A stretch of DNA of 64,000 nucleotides from Certhia americana (lineage: Eukaryota > Chordata > Aves > Passeriformes > Certhiidae): positions 15,905,203-15,969,202 of the forward strand of contig CM031869.1 in assembly GCA_018697195.1 (NCBI GenBank), in the 5' to 3' direction. Below, in pieces: positions 59,954 through 64,000 of this stretch (its first letter is position 1; every line of letters starts with the position of its first letter). The position numbers were made by a program, and so were the translations under genes. Below the pieces are notes generated by a model. That model ran no database searches. It worked only from the letters and a program-made list of their open reading frames with translations, and was not told where the DNA came from.

Positions 59954-62900
59954 AACAACTTCTTTAAATATATTGTCTATCAACTTTAACTATACAATTG
60001 CATATTTTTCTCTATGATGATGTGATTATTTTATTTTAAAAGCTGAATTTAAACACTGCTGCTCAAAGAGAAAGAGAAATTAAAATAAGTAAAAACAAAG
60101 CCAAAATGCCAATGAACTTGTAAACCTTGTTTAATTAATTTCTGCTTTGCTAGAGAAGTGCTTGGACTGTAATACATGGTGTCAGTCAGCCCATGACACT
60201 GAGTAAATGTGCAGATGGGTTTATATGACATTGTTGTCATGTGACTGTAAGCTCCTGGGGCTGCAAGTAATATGTCCCAGCAAGCTGCTGTATATCTCTG
60301 CCCTGCTGTCTTGTCCCATTCTACCTCACTAGAATGATGTCTTAATGCTAAAATACAGTTGCTGGTTCTGTGGCCAGTTCTGCGGAGTTTGGTTTTGTTT
60401 TCTGAAGAATACTTGGAAATACTCATGACCATGCAAATTATACCTGTCTGCACCTATCATGCAATCTTTCAAAGCTAAATGTTTATTTTCCTAAAGCAAG
60501 TACTACAATACCTGTAGTATTGAAATTTTACTATGGGGAGCAGCTGAGCCGGCTCTGCATAAACCTTGGCTCCTCAGGCAATAAGCTACTGTTATAACTG
60601 GAGACAGCCCTCGGTAAGTGTAGGCATCCAGGCGAGTATCACAACCACAATCTCTCAGTGTGTTTCTAGATTGTAAAAAATTGTCTGAACAACAAAGTCT
60701 GTGTAAGATTGCTAGTCGACAATCTTCAAGGTTCCCTTCTGCCAAAGCAGCAGAGAGATTTTCCTACTTGTACAAGAAAGCATCAGCATGCCTAACTGGA
60801 TTTAGATTTCTGTTGATTTGTGCCTGTGCTTTGCTCCTTGGATGATTTGCTTATCGCTTTCTGCATTTGTTTTATTTTTCACTCACTTCTGAACAATTTA
60901 GGTGTGGTGCAAAAGAGGAATTTGTCAACTAAAAAGTGAGAAACCAGGATTCTCATCTGCAAAGTTTTGAACAAAGTTGGTAATTATTGCCAGGGGAGGT
61001 CAAAAAGTTCCTCTGAGAGGCTAAACAGCCTAGCTGCCCAGAGGAGTTCCTAGAAAAACATGCTCCTTCCTCACAATGTCCCTGTCTGCTGTCCTAGATG
61101 ACTTTTATCTCTTCTTAATTGCACCTGCCTGTGTTCTGGCATGTAGCTGCCAAGCAGGATATTTTTTTCTAATTGATTTCTCACTTCGTGCTTCATGAAT
61201 ATATAATTTCTTCCATTTGGCTGCAGCAGTTATCCTCTGTGGTTCTGCTAACCATAGTTGTGCTCCTTTCATCATGAAGGATAAAAAAATGAACTCAAAG
61301 ATGGGGAGGAGGAGTCATGCATTGCACAGTGAGAAGGCACAGTTGTGCCACCATCTATACATCATTTCCACAGTTTTCTCTAGTCTTGCATTCCTTGAAA
61401 TTCATCTTCCCTCTTTCTTTGTATGAGGTTCTGCTTGTGGTTCTGTTTGCCCAGGATACTGATGAAACTCAGAGTCAGTGCTAATAATTGGGTTCATTGA
61501 AATGAATTAACTTTTCAACTGAACGTCACAGTAATTTCCACTGATTTTTGCTGACTTTTATGTTGGGTCAGCAAGTTCTTTTCTGTCATGCAGAACTCAT
61601 TAACTTCAGTGAAATTTTGTTTTGAAGTTTTGTATTAATTCACACCCATAATAGGAAATAGAAAGTACAAAGTTGATACCAATTAAAACCACTAAAAGTT
61701 TCTTTCTGCATAAGTGTGTATGGTGATGTCCTTTGGCAAGCTGTGTCCTGGAAGCAAAAAATAAATTTCTGCTCTTGCTGCAGTAACGCAGCTGGTTTTG
61801 AAAGGGTCACATCAATGTCCTCTTTGTGTAAATTTGATTATTCATATCCAAGTTTCTGGTTTATGTTCATTTGAACCTAAATATATGACCTGAGTTTTCA
61901 AAAACTTGTGTGTATAAGTGTAATCTTTAAATTACAAACAAGACAGTGAAGTCTGTCTGAAGACAGAAGATATTGCTCCCATGAGCCTGGGAGAGCTGTG
62001 TGAGCTGTGGTGTCTGCTTGCTAAATTTGAAATAAGCTGAGGAGATTATGACCTGAGATGTTTAGAACTGCTTGAAGGGTTTTGAATCCACATTCCTTTT
62101 TCAATATATAGTATAAACTCTTCTAACTTTAAGAAACTCTACAGCACATAAGCACAGTGACACCAGCAATACTGCCCTGTGATCATGTGCATAGTTCCAA
62201 ATGGAGTAAATGTGGGCTGGCCTCGTCCTGCTGTTGTAATCCTACTGACCTTCATGGTTTTCTGTGGGGTTTTGTATTTTCTTGGGTCTTTGTAATTGTG
62301 TCCCACATTGGTATGGAGACTGAGTAATTGTTTTTTCTCTTAGTATCTCTTCACTAACCAAGCCAAAAGCTTCACATGCTTTTAGTCTTAATAGTCTCAC
62401 TCTTTCTAACAAGCCTAGCTGCAAATCTTTACCTCCCCACTGTAGCTTGTATTTGACTCGATAGGAACTGTCCTTATGTTTTATGTTTTATTTCACCTGT
62501 TTATCAGTTTTTTTATTCAGATGTCAACAAGGTTTTCAAGTTGAGCTGTAAGCATTGATATTTAATTTATTAAGTACTGTCAAATAATGTTGTATTTTGT
62601 CTGCTGAGAGTACTAAGGCATCATTTCAGCACTTGGTTTCTCAGACTGTTGACAACCAAACCTCCTGCCTGTCCCTGGGCATCTGTGTGTTGATCTCCTC
62701 TGCATCTGCTACTGATGGAATCAATTCTTTTTAATGGTTATTTCTGTAGCTTTGGTATAGAGTTATTGAAAAGCTGGAAATTATTTGGGGCTTTACTTTT
62801 GCTATGTCTTTTGAAATACTTCCTTTTGCATTTCTCTTGCATTTTTACTGTGAAATCCCTTCTGAATTCTTACAGTTATGATCTTCTGGTTTTCAGTTTC

Positions 62901-63892
62901 CTTTTAAATAGTGAGACTAACCTAGTTTTACCTTACTTTCACTGGAGCATTTCATTCAACACAAAGCTTTTTCTGGAAGCAAAACCAGCCTTGGCTGTTG
63001 ATCTGTATTTTACAGTATCTCTTCTCTGAGCACAGTCACTGTCTTATAAAAAAAGCTGCCAAAGTACAATGGTTTTCTTTTGTCTTGTTAATTTAGGAGC
63101 AGCAAAAATGCTTCAGCAGGCTCTCCTTCCTCCTGTAGGAGTCTTTAATATTCCAATCTCCCAACAAAGATATTCTGTATTGCAATGTTCTTAAGACTTG
63201 CAAACCTGAGGCTAATAGCTTTCCCTCTCATCCTGGTTTACTTGAATGATATTTATGTTAAAATGACTAAATAATGTTGCCTTTCACATTTATGTATTGG
63301 CTTTTGCATGTTGCTATTGATCATAAATATTTAGATATGGTATACTTATTTTAAACTCCTTTTGTTAATATAACATCTTAAGTATGTATTGTACTGCTTT
63401 TAGAAACAGTGTAATAGATATAAATCTATGTATTGCTTATGGAAATGGTAACATGATGTATAGACCTTAACAAAACATAAGATGTGAAAAAGCTTTTCTT
63501 TTGTGTAACTAAAAGAACTGTGTAAGATCATCCATTAATTCACCCATTCAAGTGATAAGATAACAGTGACACAAAACAGAGTACTGGAGAGAGGAGAACT
63601 CATTATTTTCTCTTATCAAGAGGAGTGTGAAACAGTAGGAATTAAATCACGGGAAGAAATAAAATTTATAGATGTGATATAGATAAGCAGAGATAGGAAA
63701 AATTAAACACAAAGAACCACTGTCACATCAAAAAAACATCCTAGGAATGTTTAAATAATGAATAAGCTAATAAATATGCATGTAATCCCAACAATGTACC
63801 TGTATATAGAGACCTTGATTTTAAGTGTCCTTGTGCTCTTTGGCTGTTCATCAAAGGCACCCCAGCGCTGGTATTGTCCTTTTTTTTTAATC

Positions 63893-63937
63893 TCAATATT
63901 ATTATGATTATTATTACTATTATTATGATTATTGTTA
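63893..63937. repeat. (ATT)n / (ATG)-interrupted microsatellite
   Basis: Imperfect ATT repeats with ATG and ACT interruptions, beside an A-run at 63943-63951. Confidence 0.8.
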
Positions 63938-64000
63938 AACTTTAAAAAAAAAATCTGGAGCATGAATTTTGTTTTTCACATTTAGGAGTTCACTTATCTT

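Larger units (their letters stand above)
2606..64000 (+). other. KCNIP1: KCNIP1 intron (5' part), host to KCNMB1 and many retroelements
   Basis: The span starts at the GTAAGG donor after the KCNIP1 exon. I saw no sequence encoding the conserved continuation of KCNIP1 (the DKIEDELEM region or the EF hands) before the window ends, so the intron is inferred to be longer than 61 kb. In human the first KCNIP1 intron is also very large and contains KCNMB1 on the opposite strand. Without transcripts, the intron status of the far right part is an inference. Confidence 0.65.
58663..64000. other. intronic sequence with no gene
   Basis: Apart from two simple repeats, no exon, LINE or LTR was recognised to the window end. 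Open frames are short and uninformative. Confidence 0.5.

Noticed and set aside
2606..64000. Search for the next KCNIP1 exon or for other alternative first exons.
   Set aside because: No sequence encoding the DELEM/EF-hand continuation or the MGAVMGTFSS-type start was seen by eye; a spliced protein alignment would be needed to exclude it fully.

Overview
The window reads as bird nuclear DNA, probably passerine (inference). It is AT-rich, intron-like sequence with CR1 LINE fragments and many avian endogenous-retrovirus LTRs. I recognise two host genes. On the + strand, 2518-2605 is a first coding exon of KCNIP1 (Kv-channel-interacting protein 1), of the isoform class starting MSGCSKRCK, followed by a consensus splice donor. 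A GC-rich candidate promoter and 5'UTR lie upstream. No later KCNIP1 exon was found, so 2606-64000 is read as the start of a very large KCNIP1 intron. Nested in it on the opposite strand is a complete coding gene, KCNMB1 (BK-channel beta-1 subunit). Its three coding exons at 22972-23108, 21337-21532 and 19569-19838 encode 200 residues with clean splice sites and no breaks. The same nested, antisense arrangement is known from the human locus.

Layout: 1-285, 3' part of a retroviral LTR. 1020-2605, KCNIP1 promoter, 5'UTR and first exon. 2.6-13.5 kb, plain intron with two clusters of inverted repeats. 13.5-18.8 kb, an LTR with a 6-bp target duplication, an antisense CR1 tail and a further LTR. 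18.9-23.1 kb, KCNMB1. 23.1-30.8 kb, plain intron. 30.8-58.7 kb is dense in retroelements: a 5'-truncated endogenous retrovirus at about 32.1-35.4 kb (broken pol, short broken env, polypurine tract, 3' LTR), a degenerate sense CR1 LINE split by a 667-bp insertion, and about ten LTRs, several with exact target-site duplications that I could define. 58.7-64 kb is plain intron with AT-rich simple repeats.

The two host genes both encode regulators of potassium channels: KCNIP1 binds Kv4 channels and KCNMB1 binds the calcium-activated BK channel. Most LTRs lie antisense to KCNIP1, as expected from selection against sense-strand poly(A) signals and promoters in introns. I found no new multi-gene system, CRISPR array, tRNA or rRNA. 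The least explained items are a hairpin-rich block at 10.63-10.86 kb, the insertion inside the CR1, the short envelope-like gene of the retrovirus, and an LTR family whose two copies both appear to end in GA instead of CA.
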